Of a stretch of 64,000 nt of DNA, positions 44,895 to 53,977 are shown in pieces. Origin of the DNA: Desulfatibacillum aliphaticivorans DSM 15576 (lineage in GTDB: Bacteria > Desulfobacterota > Desulfobacteria > Desulfobacterales > Desulfatibacillaceae); assembly GCF_000429905.1 (NCBI RefSeq), contig NZ_AUCT01000022.1, forward strand, positions 1 to 64,000. Reading direction: 5' to 3'. The position numbers and the translations under genes are program-made. A model generated the notes under the pieces. That model was not told the DNA's origin and searched no databases. It saw only the letters and a list, made by a program, of their open reading frames with translations. Each line of letters starts with the position of its first letter. The stretch's first letter is position 1.

Positions 44895-45164
44895 TGTATA
44901 TAAACCACTGAAAGTTATTTGTTTTTTAGTAGTATTGCAAAACATTTGAATTAGGTCAAAAATTATTGTGCTTGGTTGTAAGGCATCCCTTCTTTTAATT
45001 CAAATGGCGAAAAAACAGAGGCCCCTTCAAAATAAAGGACAAAGGTAAGTATTCCAATTGAAGACAATATATTGTATGTCTTTATAACATGGTGCATCTT
45101 GGCGCTGAGGCCGAATTCTCAGGGATAATAAAGCAGCCGATGCTTAAGTGAAAAGGAAGCGGAA

Positions 45165-45437
45165 ATGGGCGTGCGAATAGCCATAGTTGATGACGAAGCC
45201 ACGGTTTGCAAGCGTCTTACGAGCGTTCTGGAAGTGGAAGGCTTTGAAACTGAGGCCTTTCAGACCGCCAAACCCTTTCTGGACCGCATGGGCAGGCGGG
45301 CCTTTGACGTGGTTTTTCTCGACCTGTCCCTCCCGGACATGAACGGCATGCAGGTTTTGTCTCAACTCAAGGCCGGCTGCGAGGACGTGGAAATCATCAT
45401 CATCACCGGGCAGGGAACCATCGAGTCCGCTGTGTAA
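45165..45437 (+). pseudogene. NtrC-type response regulator, receiver part (gene interrupted by TAA)
   Basis: The 90-residue frame is a receiver domain with the acidic pair D9/D10, phosphoacceptor D53 (FLDLS) and threonine switch IIITGQGTIESAV. It ends at a TAA (45435-45437), and the same frame continues at once with AMKLGAFHYVSKPF, the expected rest of the receiver. In family members the TAA codon is a glutamate, so a GAA-to-TAA change is enough. A natural nonsense mutation, a sequencing error, or a recently silenced regulator are all possible. Confidence 0.8.
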
Positions 45438-45440
45438 GCC

Positions 45441-46517
45441 ATGAAGCTCGGCGCCTTCCATTACGTATCCAAACCGTTCCGGCTGCATGACGTGCGATCC
45501 CTGGCCAAGGCGGCCAGCGAAAAAATCCAGCTTCGGCGGGAAAATAAAAGCCTGCGGGCCGCTTTGGTCGGCTCGGATTTCATCTCCGGGTTTATCGGCG
45601 CCAGCCCCAGGATGCAGACGGTTTTCGCCACCATCAAGAAAGTTGCGGCCGTGGACTGCAACGTGCTGCTGCAGGCGGAGACCGGAACCGGCAAGGAAAT
45701 GGCCGCCCGGGCCATTCACAAACTGAGCCCGAGAAAAGACGCTCCTTTTGTATCCTTCAACTGCGGAGGATTTACCGAAGAGCTGATCTCCTCCGAACTT
45801 TTCGGGCACGAAAAAGGAGCTTTTACCGGCGCAACGGCAACCAAAATCGGTCTGTTTGAATCCGCCGACGGCGGCACGGTGTTTCTGGATGAAATAGGCG
45901 AGATGCCCCTATCCATGCAAGTGCGCCTGCTGACCGTTTTGCAGGACAAACGCATCCTGAGGGTGGGCGGCGCCCGGCCCATTGAGCTGAACGTCCGCAT
46001 CATCGCCGCCACTAACAAAGACCTGAAGCGCGCCGTGGAAAAAGGGGAATTCAGAGAGGATCTCTTTTACAGGATCAATGTTGTGGAAATCAACCTGCCC
46101 AAACTGGAGGAGAGGCTGGACGACATCCCCCTTCTCGTCTCTCATTTCATCGAAAAATTCAATCAGGCTTTTGGCAAAAAAATCAAAAAGATATCCCCTT
46201 CCGCCTTGTCCATCCTCATGGGGTACAGCTTTCCCGGAAACGTGCGCGAGCTGGAAAATATCATACAAAGGGCCGTGGCTCTGGCGGAAAAGGACTCCAT
46301 CCAAATTCAGGATCTGCCGCCGGACTTGCAGGAACTGGAATTTTCGGGCATGAAGGGCGAGGGACTGCTCACCCTGGCTGAAATGGAAAAACAGCACATC
46401 GCCCGCGTTTTGTCCGTGGCAGGCTCCAACATCGGGCTGGCGTGCAACATCCTCGGGCTTCCCCGCACCACCTTATGGCGGCGGATGCGCAAGTACAATC
46501 TGAGTAAGGAGGAATGA
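45441..46517 (+). pseudogene. NtrC-type sigma-54 activator, AAA+ and Fis-HTH part (same gene)
   Basis: The 358 residues continue the receiver, then carry the sigma-54-interaction AAA+ domain: QAETGTGKEMAARAIH as Walker A, EKGAFTGATATK as the sigma-54-contact loop, GGTVFLDEIGEMPLSMQVRLL as Walker B, and FREDLFYRINVVEINLP as sensor. The C-terminal Fis-type HTH reads NIGLACNILGLPRTTLWRRMRKYNL. Without the break the protein would have 451 residues, the normal NtrC-family size. An ATG at 45441 could restart translation and give a receiver-less, constitutively active activator. Its likely targets are the sigma-54-type promoters at 46858, 61632 and 62247. Confidence 0.82.
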
Positions 46518-46915
46518 ACGCTGCTAACCAAGTTTTCAATGTGGAACAAGCCCTAAGCCTTATAACATCTTGAATTTTATAAAATATCCAAAAATCACAA
46601 AATACCTTCCCTTTCTTGTTTCAAAATGGAACCAAAATCCGCCGCCTCAGCCCGCAATTCTGACGTTTTTCCGGATTTTCCATCTTTTAAGCGCCTCGAA
46701 CAAAATATTTTTCCGCGCTTGAGGCGCCGCCTTCAACGCTGGGGTGTTCTCTTTTTAACCTGCTGGTATTATTAACTTTATCCATCTTCATCTTTTTCTC
46801 AAAAATAGAGTCCTTTTTCGAAAAGCAACGCCCAGGCCTCCTTCACTTACAGCATGGTGGCGCCCTAATTGCCATTTAGCGGGGAGCAGGTGGAAAACGG
46901 GAGAAATGGTCAGCC
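46518..46915. other. Intergenic region with leader of the Usp operon
   Basis: The 398 bases between the activator gene and the first Usp gene are AT-rich in the first half. They hold GCGCCTC/GAGGCGC (46691-46727) as a weak hairpin with a long loop. The only strong signal is the sigma-54-type promoter near the right end, listed separately. Confidence 0.5.
46858..46873 (+). promoter_or_regulatory. Sigma-54-type promoter of the Usp/TauE/PEP-synthase-like operon
   Basis: TGGCGCC-CTAA-TTGCC keeps the GG and GC pairs of the -24/-12 consensus with ten bases between them. The predicted transcript starts near 46884, 32 bases before the Usp start codon. A sigma-54 activator gene lies directly upstream. 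The same TGGCGCC heptamer occurs in the candidate at 61632-61647 for the facing operon. Confidence 0.6.
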
Positions 46916-47359
46916 ATGAAAAAGGTATTGGTTGGAATGGATTCTAGGACAGAGAACTTTTGGCCCTTCATTTACGCCGTGAATCTGGCGAAGCGCGTGC
47001 AGATGAAACTCTATGTGCTGCTTGTCATGAGTCCCCAAAAATCCTCCTCCGAAAGCGAAAAAGGCCCGAAAGGCGGTTCTTCCTTCCGCAAACGCCTGGA
47101 AACCCTGATTTCCGACGGGCGCTCCATGGGAATTTCCATCGAATATTACATAGCCAACGGCTCCTTCAAGGAAGAGCTGATGGGCTTGATTCAGGATCAG
47201 AAGATATCGCTGTTGGTGCTCGGGGCTCCTCCGGCCGGGACCAGGGGCGATTTGGAAAAGATGGACAGCCTATTGGAGGAGATCAAGTTCCGGACGTCGT
47301 GCCGGATTGAGGTTGTTCATCCCAGAAACCCAGCCCAAGAAGAGATAAGGAACGGATAA
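46916..47359 (+). CDS. Universal stress protein A-like protein
   Basis: The 147-residue protein has the UspA alpha/beta fold: KKVLVGMDSRTENFWPFIYAVNLAKR at the start, followed by YVLLVMSP and the final LLVLGAPPAGTRG. The ATP-binding G-x2-G-x9-G(S/T) loop is only partly kept (GAPPAGTRG). It may bind nucleotide and signal energy stress. It is the first gene of a rightward operon of eight genes; its stop shares one base with the TauE-like start (TAATG). Confidence 0.82.
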   Translation: MKKVLVGMDSRTENFWPFIYAVNLAKRVQMKLYVLLVMSPQKSSSESEKGPKGGSSFRKRLETLISDGRSMGISIEYYIANGSFKEELMGLIQDQKISLLVLGAPPAGTRGDLEKMDSLLEEIKFRTSCRIEVVHPRNPAQEEIRNG

Positions 47360-48282
47360 TGCCACACTTGTACTTACCAATTGCCGGGAACAGCATCAAT
47401 GTGCTGGTGATCTTCGCCGTGGGGGGAGGAGTAGGCCTTCTTTCAGGCATTTTTGGAGTCGGCGGGGGATTTTTAATGACCCCGCTGCTTATCATGCTCG
47501 GAATCCCGCCTACAGTGGCGGCGGCTTCCGACTCCAACCAGATCGTAGGCGCCTCCACGTCCGGGACCCTGGCCCATTACAGATTGGGCAACGTGGATTT
47601 TAAAATGGGCATCCTCCTTTTGTTGGGAGGCGTGGTAGGCGGGACGCTGGGCGTCCAGTTGATCAAAATCCTGCGGGCTTCAGGCAACGCCGACTTTCTG
47701 ATCAACATTACCTATGTGGTCATGCTGGGCTTTGTGGGCGGCTACATGTTTTTCGAAAGTCTTCAGGGGCTGAGAAAAAAGGAAGCGGCGGCTCCTCCGC
47801 CGGAGCCCAAAAACAACGCCTATGCCAGGATGATGGAAAGCCTCCCCTGGCAGACCAATTTCGAAAAATCCGGAATCCGGGTTTCTTTGATGCTGCCTTT
47901 GTTTTTGGGAACCATGGTGGGGGTTTTGGCCGCCATCATGGGCGTGGGCGGAGGCTTCATCATGGTGCCGGTCATGGTTTATCTGCTTCGGATGCCCATG
48001 CACGTGGTGGTTGGCACCACGCTATTTCAAATTTTGTTCACGTGCATCAACGTCACTATCATGCAGGCTTCCACCAACCACACCGTGGATTTCGTCCTGG
48101 CGGTGATCCTGCTGGCGGGCTCCACCATCGGAGCGCAATTCGGGGCCAAAATCAGCCGGAAAATGGGCGGCGACCAGTTGAAGATTCTGCTGGCCGTCCT
48201 GGTGCTGCTGGTCATGTTTAAAATGTTGTTTCACCTTTTATTCCCGCCTGAAATCATGTTAGCGTATATGGGAGGGCACTGA
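47359..48282 (+). CDS. TauE/SafE-family anion exporter
   Basis: The 307-residue protein has about eight membrane helices in two halves, each starting with a glycine-rich motif: GGGVGLLSGIFGVGGGFLMTPLL near residue 25 and VGVLAAIMGVGGGFIMVPVMVY near 190. This duplicated pattern is that of TauE/SafE carriers, which move sulfite, sulfoacetate and related organosulfur anions. In a sulfate reducer a sulfite or sulfonate role is plausible but not shown. Translationally coupled to the Usp gene upstream and two bases from the next gene. Confidence 0.92.
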   Translation: MPHLYLPIAGNSINVLVIFAVGGGVGLLSGIFGVGGGFLMTPLLIMLGIPPTVAAASDSNQIVGASTSGTLAHYRLGNVDFKMGILLLLGGVVGGTLGVQLIKILRASGNADFLINITYVVMLGFVGGYMFFESLQGLRKKEAAAPPPEPKNNAYARMMESLPWQTNFEKSGIRVSLMLPLFLGTMVGVLAAIMGVGGGFIMVPVMVYLLRMPMHVVVGTTLFQILFTCINVTIMQASTNHTVDFVLAVILLAGSTIGAQFGAKISRKMGGDQLKILLAVLVLLVMFKMLFHLLFPPEIMLAYMGGH

Positions 48283-48284
48283 TT

Positions 48285-49076
48285 ATGCGTAATAAAATCC
48301 TGCCGGCGATCGGCCTGGCCCTCGTAATGCTTCTTGTCTGCGCTGCGTCCGGCGCAGCTCAGACCTCATCATCCATCCATCTGGAGCCGGGTACGGTATC
48401 CATCGGCGCCATGTACAACGGCGCGCAAGTCACGATTACAGGAACGATTCCCGCCTCGGCCCAGGTGCTTGTGGAAGTCAAGGGGGAGCGCAACAACGTG
48501 GTCCTTTCCAAAAAAGGCAAAGCCTTTGGCCTGTTGTGGATGAACACGGGCGAAGTCTCCCTGGAAAACGCCCCCAAAGTGTACATGCTCAATCTGCCCG
48601 AGGCCTATTCCGCAGAGGAAGACGGCGGCGATGACGCACTAACCAGCCTGGGCGTGGGTTTTGAAAAGCTGGCCGGGGAGGTTTCCATTGAGTCTTCCGA
48701 CGGCGACGCAAACGACAAAGCCCTGTTCGAGGAATTTGTGAAGCTAAAAAAGAAGGAAGGGCTCTACGCCCTCAATAATAATGCGGTGAAGTACACGGGC
48801 GAGAAAAAAGGCGTCCGTTCGTTCTCCTGCAATATTTTTCTGCCGCCGCGTATGAAGCAGGGGGATTACGTGGTTACGGCGGTGGTTATTAAGGACGGAA
48901 AAGTGGTTGAAAGGGATGACAGGCCCCTTGAAATCAAGCGGGTCGGGATTCCCGAGTTTATGGCGAAAGTCGCATACGAGCACGGCGCTCTTTATGGAAT
49001 TATCGCCTCGGTCATCGCCATTATGGCGGGGCTTGGCATGGGGCTGATTTTCGGCGGCGATGGCGGAAGCCACTAA
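48285..49076 (+). CDS. Alph_Pro_TM/TIGR02186-like membrane protein
   Basis: The 263-residue protein has a signal peptide (LALVMLLVCAASGAAQ), a periplasmic beta domain with IGAMYNGAQVTITGTIP and NVVLSKKGKAFGLLWMNTGEVSL, and one C-terminal membrane helix (LYGIIASVIAIMAGLGMGLIFG). The pattern resembles the family found beside TauE/SafE exporters in other Proteobacteria, although the match is by motif and position rather than by alignment. It may be the periplasmic subunit of the exporter. It begins two bases after the exporter gene. Confidence 0.8.
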   Translation: MRNKILPAIGLALVMLLVCAASGAAQTSSSIHLEPGTVSIGAMYNGAQVTITGTIPASAQVLVEVKGERNNVVLSKKGKAFGLLWMNTGEVSLENAPKVYMLNLPEAYSAEEDGGDDALTSLGVGFEKLAGEVSIESSDGDANDKALFEEFVKLKKKEGLYALNNNAVKYTGEKKGVRSFSCNIFLPPRMKQGDYVVTAVVIKDGKVVERDDRPLEIKRVGIPEFMAKVAYEHGALYGIIASVIAIMAGLGMGLIFGGDGGSH

Positions 49077-49150
49077 TCCATAAGTCGATCCGCCTGCCCA
49101 GGCTTGTTGAACAGCCGGGCAGGCGGATTGGCGCCCTAAGGAAAAGAATT

Positions 49151-51739
49151 ATGGAAGGTTTTTTTAAAAAAGGACTGTTTTTCAAACGGAGCGGATCCAA
49201 CGCCGCTCGCGACGGGCAGAATCCGGCCAAACGTCCTTTTTCAAAAACCTTTGATATCTTTCAAAAAACGCTCAATCTGAACAATCAGGCCCTGGAGGCC
49301 ATTGCCATGCTCGGAGACGTCCTGAGCGGGGACTACATCTTTGACCAGCACTTCATAGAAGTGAAGAGCCGTGAACTGGCGGAAACCGTGTATCAGCTCA
49401 TAGCCAGCCTGAACACGTTGTCCCCCAAGTTTCAGGGCTTGTATGAAGTGTTCCAGCGGATCAATGATGAAATCGAGCAGGAGCTTTCGGGCAGGTTGGT
49501 GATCCCCAAATCCGATTATGTCATGCCTTATTCCGCGGCAAGCCGGGATTTTCAGGACGTTGTCGGAGCCAAAAACGCCAATCTGGCTGAAGTGGCCAAT
49601 GCATTGGGGCTTAAAACGCCTCCGGGCTTTGTGGCTACCACCCGCGCTTTCGGTGCGTTCATGGATCACAACGATCTTTGGGAAAAAACCGAGGCGCTGA
49701 CAGGGGCCTGGAAGGCCGGGGAGATTTCCCTGGAGGAGGCGTCCGAAAAAATCCAGTCCATGATCCTGGACGCGGAGGTTCCCAAAGAGGTTCGGAAGGA
49801 AATCCAGCAGGCCGTGGGCAAGCTGGAGCGGGAGCAAGGCTTTAAAAACCTCTATTTCGCCGTTCGCTCAAGCGCAGGAGGCGAAGACGGGGAGCACAGC
49901 TTTGCAGGCCTGCACTTAAGCGTGCTGAACACGCCTCCTGAAGAGTTGCTGGACGCTTACAAGCGAGTGATCGCCAGCCTGTATTCCGGGGCGGTCATGG
50001 AATACCGCAAAGACAAAGGTTTTCTGGAAAGCGAAGCGGTTATGGCCGTGGGATGCCTGGTCATGGTGGACGCCCAGGCGAGCGGCGTGGTCTATACCAT
50101 GGACCCCATGAACCCCGATAGCGGCAAGATGGTGATCTCTTCCGCCAGGGGGCTGGGCGCATCGGTTGTCTCCGGCGACGTCTCGGGGGACAGGCATCTG
50201 GTCTCCCGCACGGGTCCTTTCACCATTGAGACGGTGCAGACGGAGACCCAAAAGAAACTTTTGTCCCCAAAGCCGAACGGCGGCGTCGACTTTACCCCTG
50301 TGGAGGAAGCCCTGCAAGGCAAACAGGCCCTCAGCCGGGAGCAGTTGCAGACATTGGCGGAAGCCGCCCTTCAAATAGAGCGGCATTTTAAAAGACCGCT
50401 GGACATTGAATACGCTTTTGACAAAGAGGGCGAAATGTACATCCTGCAAGCGCGGCCGTTAAGGCTGCAGACGGAGTGCATCTTGCTGGCAAGGGATTTG
50501 CCCGCCCTTTTATCCGATTACAAAATCATCTTCAAGGACCAGGGAACCGTGGCCCAGCGCGGAGTGGGCGCAGGCAAGGTGTTCCTGGCGACGCAACGCG
50601 ATGAAGATTTAGACGACTTTCCCTCCGGCGCAATCCTTGTGGCAAGACACACATCCCCTCGTTTTGCCAAGATTATTCGCAAGGCGAGCGCCATCCTAAC
50701 TGATGTAGGTTCGCCTACAGGCCACCTGGCTACCATCGCCCGAGAGTTCCGAGTCCCTGCCATTGTGGGAAGCCAGGTGGCCACCAGCCTACTCAAACAC
50801 GGCCAGGAAATTACAGTGGATGCGGAAGGAAACATCATCTACGACGGAATAGTCAAGGAGTTGGAGACATACAACCTGTGCGAGGAGCATATTGAAGAAA
50901 GCCATGAGTACAGGCTGCTTCGCCGCATATTGAAAAAGGTCGCCCCTTTGAATCTGGTAGACCCGCATTCCAGGAGCTTTTCGCCCCAGGGCGCCCGGAC
51001 TTTCCACGATATCACCCGGTTCGTGCACGAAAAGGCGGTGGAGGAGTTGATCAACCTTCAAAACGTCCACCGCCACGATCCGGACACGGTTTCGGGAAAG
51101 CTGAAAATCCCGGTTCCTTTGGATCTTGTACTGATAGACATCGGCCATGGGCTTGCAAAGCGAGAGAACAAGCGGGTTATCACCATAGACGACATTCAGT
51201 CCTTGCCCATGAAGAGTTTTTTAGACGGCCTGATCAAGCCCGGCGCATGGAGCACGGCCCCTGCGAACGTGGATTTCAGCAGTTTTATGTCCAGCCTGAC
51301 CCGCACCTTCGCTTCCGGCCTTTCCAGCCCGGACATGGTCGGCCAGAACCTGGCCGTCATATCGGACAACTACGCGAATATCAGCCTGAGGCTCGGCTAT
51401 CATTTCAACATGATCGACTCCTATATCGGCGACAATCAAAACAGCAACTACGCCTACTTTCGGTTTATGGGCGGGGTTACGGACACAACCAGACGCTCCC
51501 GAAGAGCCCGCTTTTTAGCGGAACTGCTGAGCATTGGGGATTTTCGGGTGGAAATCCGGGGGGATCTGGTGGTGGCGCGTCTGAAAAAGCTGCCCAGCGC
51601 GGTCATGCAGGGGAAATTGTATTTTCTGGGAGTCCTGGTGGCATACGCAAGGCAGCTGGACGTGCAGATGACCAGTGACAGCCATGTAAGCATGTACGTT
51701 GATATGTTTAGAAATTTGATGCAGTCCAACGCAGCATAG
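49151..51739 (+). CDS. PEP-synthase-like phosphohistidine protein without PEP barrel
   Basis: The 862-residue protein begins with ~100 residues of unknown fold. A PPDK/PEP-synthase ATP-grasp domain follows (residues ~135-440: VGAKNANLAEV, PPGFVATTRAF, FAVRSSAGGEDGEHSFAGLH, DIEYAFD). The swivelling phosphohistidine domain has TDVGSPTGHLATIAREFRVPAIVG with His525. The ~330-residue C-terminal region lacks the PEP-binding TIM barrel of PEP synthase; it has its own motif, RFMGGVTDTTRRSRRARFL. ATP could phosphorylate His525, but the final acceptor is unknown. It is directly followed by a receiver-only regulator in the same operon. Confidence 0.85.
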   Translation: MEGFFKKGLFFKRSGSNAARDGQNPAKRPFSKTFDIFQKTLNLNNQALEAIAMLGDVLSGDYIFDQHFIEVKSRELAETVYQLIASLNTLSPKFQGLYEVFQRINDEIEQELSGRLVIPKSDYVMPYSAASRDFQDVVGAKNANLAEVANALGLKTPPGFVATTRAFGAFMDHNDLWEKTEALTGAWKAGEISLEEASEKIQSMILDAEVPKEVRKEIQQAVGKLEREQGFKNLYFAVRSSAGGEDGEHSFAGLHLSVLNTPPEELLDAYKRVIASLYSGAVMEYRKDKGFLESEAVMAVGCLVMVDAQASGVVYTMDPMNPDSGKMVISSARGLGASVVSGDVSGDRHLVSRTGPFTIETVQTETQKKLLSPKPNGGVDFTPVEEALQGKQALSREQLQTLAEAALQIERHFKRPLDIEYAFDKEGEMYILQARPLRLQTECILLARDLPALLSDYKIIFKDQGTVAQRGVGAGKVFLATQRDEDLDDFPSGAILVARHTSPRFAKIIRKASAILTDVGSPTGHLATIAREFRVPAIVGSQVATSLLKHGQEITVDAEGNIIYDGIVKELETYNLCEEHIEESHEYRLLRRILKKVAPLNLVDPHSRSFSPQGARTFHDITRFVHEKAVEELINLQNVHRHDPDTVSGKLKIPVPLDLVLIDIGHGLAKRENKRVITIDDIQSLPMKSFLDGLIKPGAWSTAPANVDFSSFMSSLTRTFASGLSSPDMVGQNLAVISDNYANISLRLGYHFNMIDSYIGDNQNSNYAYFRFMGGVTDTTRRSRRARFLAELLSIGDFRVEIRGDLVVARLKKLPSAVMQGKLYFLGVLVAYARQLDVQMTSDSHVSMYVDMFRNLMQSNAA

Positions 51740-51756
51740 GACAAGGAGCGCCCGCC

Positions 51757-52167
51757 ATGGAACAAAAACCCTTACGCATCCTGATACTGGATGACGAACC
51801 CATCGTGTGCAAACGTTTGCAGCCCGCCTTGGAAAAAAACGGTTACGAGGTGGAGATTTTCACTTCCAGCATGGAGGCTGTGCAGCGTTTTCGCAAGGCC
51901 CAATTCGACATCGTGGTCACGGACTTGAAAATGAAGGAACTGGACGGCCTGCAGTTTCTTACAGAGGTGAAGGAAAGCTCTCCCAACACCGAGGTGATAG
52001 TAATTACCGGGTTCGCCACCATGGAAACCGCCAAGGAGTCTTTCCGCAAAGGAGGGTTTGATTTTCTTTCCAAACCTTTCAAAATCGGGGAGATGCTGGA
52101 AGTGATCAAAAGAGCGGAGGCGAAAGTCAGGCAGCGCCAGGCCGAATCGCCTTCGCAGGAAGGGTAA
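51757..52167 (+). CDS. Receiver-only response regulator
   Basis: The 136-residue protein is a single receiver with D12/D13 at the acidic pocket, phosphoacceptor D56 (VVTDLK), the ITGFATMETAKES switch and K104 in FLSKPF. No output domain follows, so it probably passes phosphate on or binds a partner. A short tail rich in glutamine ends the protein. It lies 17 bases after the PEP-synthase-like gene and 15 before the next gene, with good ribosome-binding sites, so it belongs to the same operon. Confidence 0.92.
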   Translation: MEQKPLRILILDDEPIVCKRLQPALEKNGYEVEIFTSSMEAVQRFRKAQFDIVVTDLKMKELDGLQFLTEVKESSPNTEVIVITGFATMETAKESFRKGGFDFLSKPFKIGEMLEVIKRAEAKVRQRQAESPSQEG

Positions 52168-52182
52168 GAGAGGTGAACCGTT

Positions 52183-52995
52183 ATGATTAATGCACTGGTA
52201 GCAATAGACCTGGACCTGGGATCGAGCCTCGCCATCCGATATGCGGAGAGCATTTCCGACCTGATAGACATGACCGTCCAGAGCGTCCACGTGGTGGTCC
52301 CGGATAAAAGCGGGCCCGAGCCTGGCATGGGGTGGGTGCGCAAGACCTGGGAAACCGCCATGAAAAACACGGACCGGGAGGACATCGAGAGGTTTCTTGA
52401 GTTGGAAAACGCGGTTCGCCCCAGGTTCTTTAAGCCGAAAATTTTATTAGGCGATCGGCAGGAGGAGCTGCTTCACGAGCTTCAGGCGGGAGACTACGAC
52501 CTGTTCATCGAAGGCGCCCTGCCCACGTTCAATCCGGCCGACTTTAACGCCTTGGTCAATTCGCGCCTGTACAAGCAGATGCCCTGCTCTGCGGCCATGA
52601 TCGTTAAGAACCTGGTCTCTCCGCAGAAGGCGGCCTTGCTTCTGGCCGATGACATTGATTATTCGCCCCTGGTTTCCTCTTTTCTTTCCGTGTTTAACAA
52701 ACCGGTGATGGAACTGGACGTCTATTACTGCCGGTTTGGTAAAGGTTCGGATTTGGAAGTGGTAAACCAGGCGCCGGACTCTCCGTTGTTCGCCAAGGCG
52801 GCGGACAAACTGAAAGAGGCCGGCTGGGAGCCCAAGGCATGCCGTGAAATCACCGGTTCTCCGAAAGAAATTTCGGAAGCGCTGCGAGAATACAGCCTGG
52901 CCGCGTCGGCTTTAAAGCATTCGACCACCAAAAAGAATCCCATGGCGGAAACTCTGGCCAGGGTGCTGTCCTCCGTCCTGCTCTGCTGGGGATAG
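52183..52995 (+). CDS. Usp-like two-domain protein
   Basis: The 270-residue protein starts with a Usp-like strand (NALVAIDLDLGSSLAIRYAESISD) and contains two poorly kept alpha/beta domains, the second beginning near residue 148 (KAALLLADDIDYSPLVSSFL). ATP-loop glycines are missing. Assignment rests on fold-like pattern, size and its position beside a clearer Usp gene. It may bind rather than hydrolyse nucleotides. Preceded by GAGAGGTGA seven bases before the start codon. Confidence 0.65.
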   Translation: MINALVAIDLDLGSSLAIRYAESISDLIDMTVQSVHVVVPDKSGPEPGMGWVRKTWETAMKNTDREDIERFLELENAVRPRFFKPKILLGDRQEELLHELQAGDYDLFIEGALPTFNPADFNALVNSRLYKQMPCSAAMIVKNLVSPQKAALLLADDIDYSPLVSSFLSVFNKPVMELDVYYCRFGKGSDLEVVNQAPDSPLFAKAADKLKEAGWEPKACREITGSPKEISEALREYSLAASALKHSTTKKNPMAETLARVLSSVLLCWG

Positions 52996-53039
52996 GTTGC
53001 AAATAACGCTTAAATATTTTAAAAATCCGGGAGGCTATC

Positions 53040-53921
53040 ATGAGAATATTAGTGGCCCTGAACGGCAGTCCATCCAGCATACACATGGTTCGCGAAGCAG
53101 CCCAGTTGGCCCGGAACACCTGGGCGGACGTCACGCTTTTGGGAATAACGCCCGTGGACTCCTCGCTTGCAAACCATAATGGCGGAGAGCCTCCCAGGGG
53201 GTTCCGTCAGGTTATGGAAGGCTTTCTGCACGATTTCCTGGAAATGGTGAACGACCCGGAATCCCCCTATCCTCAAAGCCTGACCGAATACAAATGGAAG
53301 GATGCGGAGAAGGGCGCCTGGGACCTGGATTGCCAGCAACCTGCTCCGGGGAAAAAGCAATTGAACCTGCGCATGCGGGCCGGAAACGCCGCCAAGATCA
53401 TCCTGGCTCACGCCCAGGCCCTGGAAAGCGACATCATTGTAATCGGATGCGGCAAAGGGGTGGGCTGCACCTGGGACGGATCCCTGGAAGTGCCCCGCAC
53501 TATCGTAAACAATGCGTCCTGCTCGGTCTTCGCCGTCAAGGAGGAAAAGCAGCCTCGCATGGTGGTTTGCTGCCTGGACAACGATAACGTGAGCCAGGCC
53601 TCTTTGGAATTGGTCAACCAGCTTGTTACCATCTATCACGCGGAGTTGGGCCTGGTGGGCGTCACCGGCGCGGAAGGTCTGAAAGAAGAAGTGGACCGCA
53701 AGATGGGCCAGTTGTTAGATTATTACGCCGGGAGCGACATCCGGGCTTGGGTCCAGTTGGTTGAGGCGTCCTCCCTGGAGTCTTACATCGCCCAGGCCGC
53801 CCAAAAGGACCTGGTGGCCTTGTGGATGGGCAAGCAGTCTTTTCTGGACAAAATCTTCTTTAGACAGCGCCTTGGCAAGCTGATAGAAACGGCTCAGTCT
53901 TCGGTGTTGATCCTTAGGTAA
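53040..53921 (+). CDS. Tandem universal stress protein
   Basis: The 293-residue protein has two Usp domains. The first begins MRILVALNGSPSSIHMVREAAQLAR, has a charged insert (residues ~60-110) and ends with SDIIVIGCGKGVGCTWDGSLEVPRTIVNNASCSVFAV, in which the G-x2-G-x9-G/S nucleotide loop is largely kept. The second runs from PRMVVCCLDNDNVSQASLELVNQL. Role in sensing nucleotide or redox state is inferred. GGGAGG precedes the start. It is followed by the histidine kinase after 56 bases. Confidence 0.85.
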   Translation: MRILVALNGSPSSIHMVREAAQLARNTWADVTLLGITPVDSSLANHNGGEPPRGFRQVMEGFLHDFLEMVNDPESPYPQSLTEYKWKDAEKGAWDLDCQQPAPGKKQLNLRMRAGNAAKIILAHAQALESDIIVIGCGKGVGCTWDGSLEVPRTIVNNASCSVFAVKEEKQPRMVVCCLDNDNVSQASLELVNQLVTIYHAELGLVGVTGAEGLKEEVDRKMGQLLDYYAGSDIRAWVQLVEASSLESYIAQAAQKDLVALWMGKQSFLDKIFFRQRLGKLIETAQSSVLILR

Positions 53922-53977
53922 TGTATCAAAATAGCGCCCTAACAGGCTTTCAAACCTAAAACAGCGCATGGGTACTT

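Noticed and set aside
41319..44949. Several proline/alanine-rich frames opposite the glycine-rich protein
   Set aside because: They reflect the reverse complement of glycine codons in the three-fold repeats.
49130..49145. TGGCGCCCTAAGGAA before the PEP-synthase-like gene as a sigma-54 promoter
   Set aside because: The -24 half matches, but there is no GC at the -12 position.
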